In this document: positions 63,178 through 64,000 of the stretch, in pieces
Position numbering within the stretch: the first letter of the stretch is position 1
How the letters are laid out: each line of letters begins with the position of its first letter
DNA from: Streptomyces curacoi
Lineage (GTDB): Bacteria > Actinomycetota > Actinomycetes > Streptomycetales > Streptomycetaceae
Assembly (NCBI RefSeq): GCF_001513975.1
Contig: NZ_KQ947985.1
Span: 62,001 to 126,000, forward strand
Direction: 5' to 3'
Length of the DNA: 64,000 nucleotides
Notes under the pieces: generated by a model
The model's database searches: none
What the model was told of the DNA's origin: nothing
The model's input: the letters and a program-made list of their open reading frames with translations, nothing else
Translations under genes and position numbers: made by a program

Positions 63178-64000
63178 TCAGCGCGGCTCCCGCACCACCG
63201 CCGTCTCCCCAGCCGCAACGCTGACCGATCCCGGCAGCGCCTTGCCCGTCAGCAGTTCGGTGGCGTCCGGCGCGACCGCGACATGGGCGGGCCGGTCGGT
63301 GTGGTTGATCAGGAAGAGGTAGTCGGCGTCCGGACCGCGCCGCAGTACCGCCTCCACACCCTGTGGAGTACTCCGTACCGGCCGCACCCCCGCCTCCGTG
63401 CGGACGCGGTCCAGCAGACCGGCCAGCGTCGCCGGGTCCGGGAGCGTGGCCAGATACCAGGTCACGCCCGTGCCGTGGCGGTGGCGGGTCACCGCCGGTA
63501 TGCCGGCCAGCGGGCCGGTCGTGTACGCGGCGATCGACTCGGCGCCGCACAGGCGCACCCGCTCCGACCAGAGGGTCCCCGTACCGCCTCCGCTCAGGCC
63601 CACCGACTCCCCCGGCAGCAGCGGGAACAGCTCGTCCGTCCGGATGCCCAGCGCCTCCCGGAACGCGCCCGGGTAACCGCCCAGCCGGACATGGCAGTTC
63701 TCGTCGACGGCGCCGCTGTGGAAGCCGACGGCCAGGGTGCCGCCGCGCTCCGCGAAACCCCGCAGGTTCGCCGCGCCCTCGTCGTCGACCAGGTACACGC
63801 TGGGGGCGAGGACCAGACGGTAGGCGGACAGATCCGCGTCCGGGCGTACGAAGTCCACCGCGACGCCCGCGCGCCACAGCGGCTCGTACCAGGCGCGGAC
63901 CAGGTCCTGGAAGCGCAGCTCGGCGCTCGGCTGGGAGGGGAGTTCCATGGCCCAACGGGCGTTCCAGTCCCAGACGATGGCCACCTCGGCCGTACCGACG
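63178..64000 (-). CDS. GH42-type beta-galactosidase, 3' part (continues off the window)
   Basis: C-terminal ~273 residues of a glycoside hydrolase family 42 beta-galactosidase. The open frame continues past base 64000, so the start lies beyond the window. Seen: EVAIVWDWNARWAMELPSQP, the trimerisation domain (YRLVLAPSVYLVDDEGAANL, LRGFAERGGTLAVGFHSG), and the C-terminal beta-sandwich (LFLINHTDRPAHVAVA, GETAVVREPR). Cytoplasmic hydrolysis of beta-galactosides is expected. Confidence 0.88.
   Translation of the reverse strand, partial: VGTAEVAIVWDWNARWAMELPSQPSAELRFQDLVRAWYEPLWRAGVAVDFVRPDADLSAYRLVLAPSVYLVDDEGAANLRGFAERGGTLAVGFHSGAVDENCHVRLGGYPGAFREALGIRTDELFPLLPGESVGLSGGGTGTLWSERVRLCGAESIAAYTTGPLAGIPAVTRHRHGTGVTWYLATLPDPATLAGLLDRVRTEAGVRPVRSTPQGVEAVLRRGPDADYLFLINHTDRPAHVAVAPDATELLTGKALPGSVSVAAGETAVVREPR

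Overview
The window is high-GC actinobacterial DNA, almost certainly from a Streptomyces chromosome. The gene order (DEAD-box helicase, hrpA-type helicase, bldC, vdh, DUF3073 gene, purM, purF, purL-purQ-purS, lsr2, purC, purD, dnaX, ffs, tRNA-Ser) matches, from memory, the conserved core around SCO4066-SCO4096 of S. coelicolor. The codon use, GGAGG-type ribosome sites, frequent GTG starts and the developmental regulator BldC agree with this.

Layout. Bases 1-3796 look like the end of an integrated element: a 5'-truncated tyrosine integrase, a PIN-like protein and an unknown protein, ending at the 3' end of a minus-strand tRNA-Lys. Bases 3797-41898 are core chromosome: a decayed FG-GAP-type gene, DEAD-box RNA helicase with a repetitive Arg/Gly tail, a lipoprotein, a small metallopeptidase, a membrane metallophosphoesterase, tRNA-Glu/Asp/Phe, an HrpA-type helicase, a second identical tRNA-Asp, bldC, valine dehydrogenase and most de novo purine genes (purM, F, L, Q, S, C, D). 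Between these lie lsr2, an ABC exporter with a two-component system flanked by two identical tRNA-Gly(GCC) genes, a degenerate M48-like membrane protein, dnaX, SRP RNA and tRNA-Ser(GGA).

Bases 41843-60825 are an actinomycete integrative and conjugative element (AICE) of 18.9 kb. It is bounded by a perfect 85-bp direct repeat that begins in the anticodon loop of tRNA-Ser and runs past its 3' end. Inside, read on the minus strand from a GntR/KorSA-like repressor, come a DUF4097-like protein, spread and membrane proteins, a PP-loop protein, small proteins, the TraB translocase, a primase-polymerase plus ATPase replication module, an iteron array (candidate replication origin), excisionase and integrase. 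A divergent Nudix gene resembles Pif, the pSAM2 immunity factor. To its right is cargo of unknown function: two tandem membrane-anchored paralogues, a PD-(D/E)XK-like protein and two further unknowns.

The most novel signal is a family of four hairpins inside the AICE (43281-43323, 46417-46462, 52218-52262, 53574-53613). Each has a nearly invariant 19-20 nt loop on a stem whose sequence changes with preserved pairing, followed by a conserved CCGAC-containing tail just before the first gene of an AICE module. This looks like an undescribed structured leader RNA or protein-binding element. Other AICE signals are iterons (43634-43841), a CTCCCTG array just 3' of traB (candidate clt transfer locus), repressor-operator-like palindromes, and a 42-nt tRNA-like minihelix.

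Bases 60864-64000 return to chromosome: an Fpg/Nei-type glycosylase, a two-domain TerD protein and the 3' part of a GH42-type beta-galactosidase that runs off the right edge.
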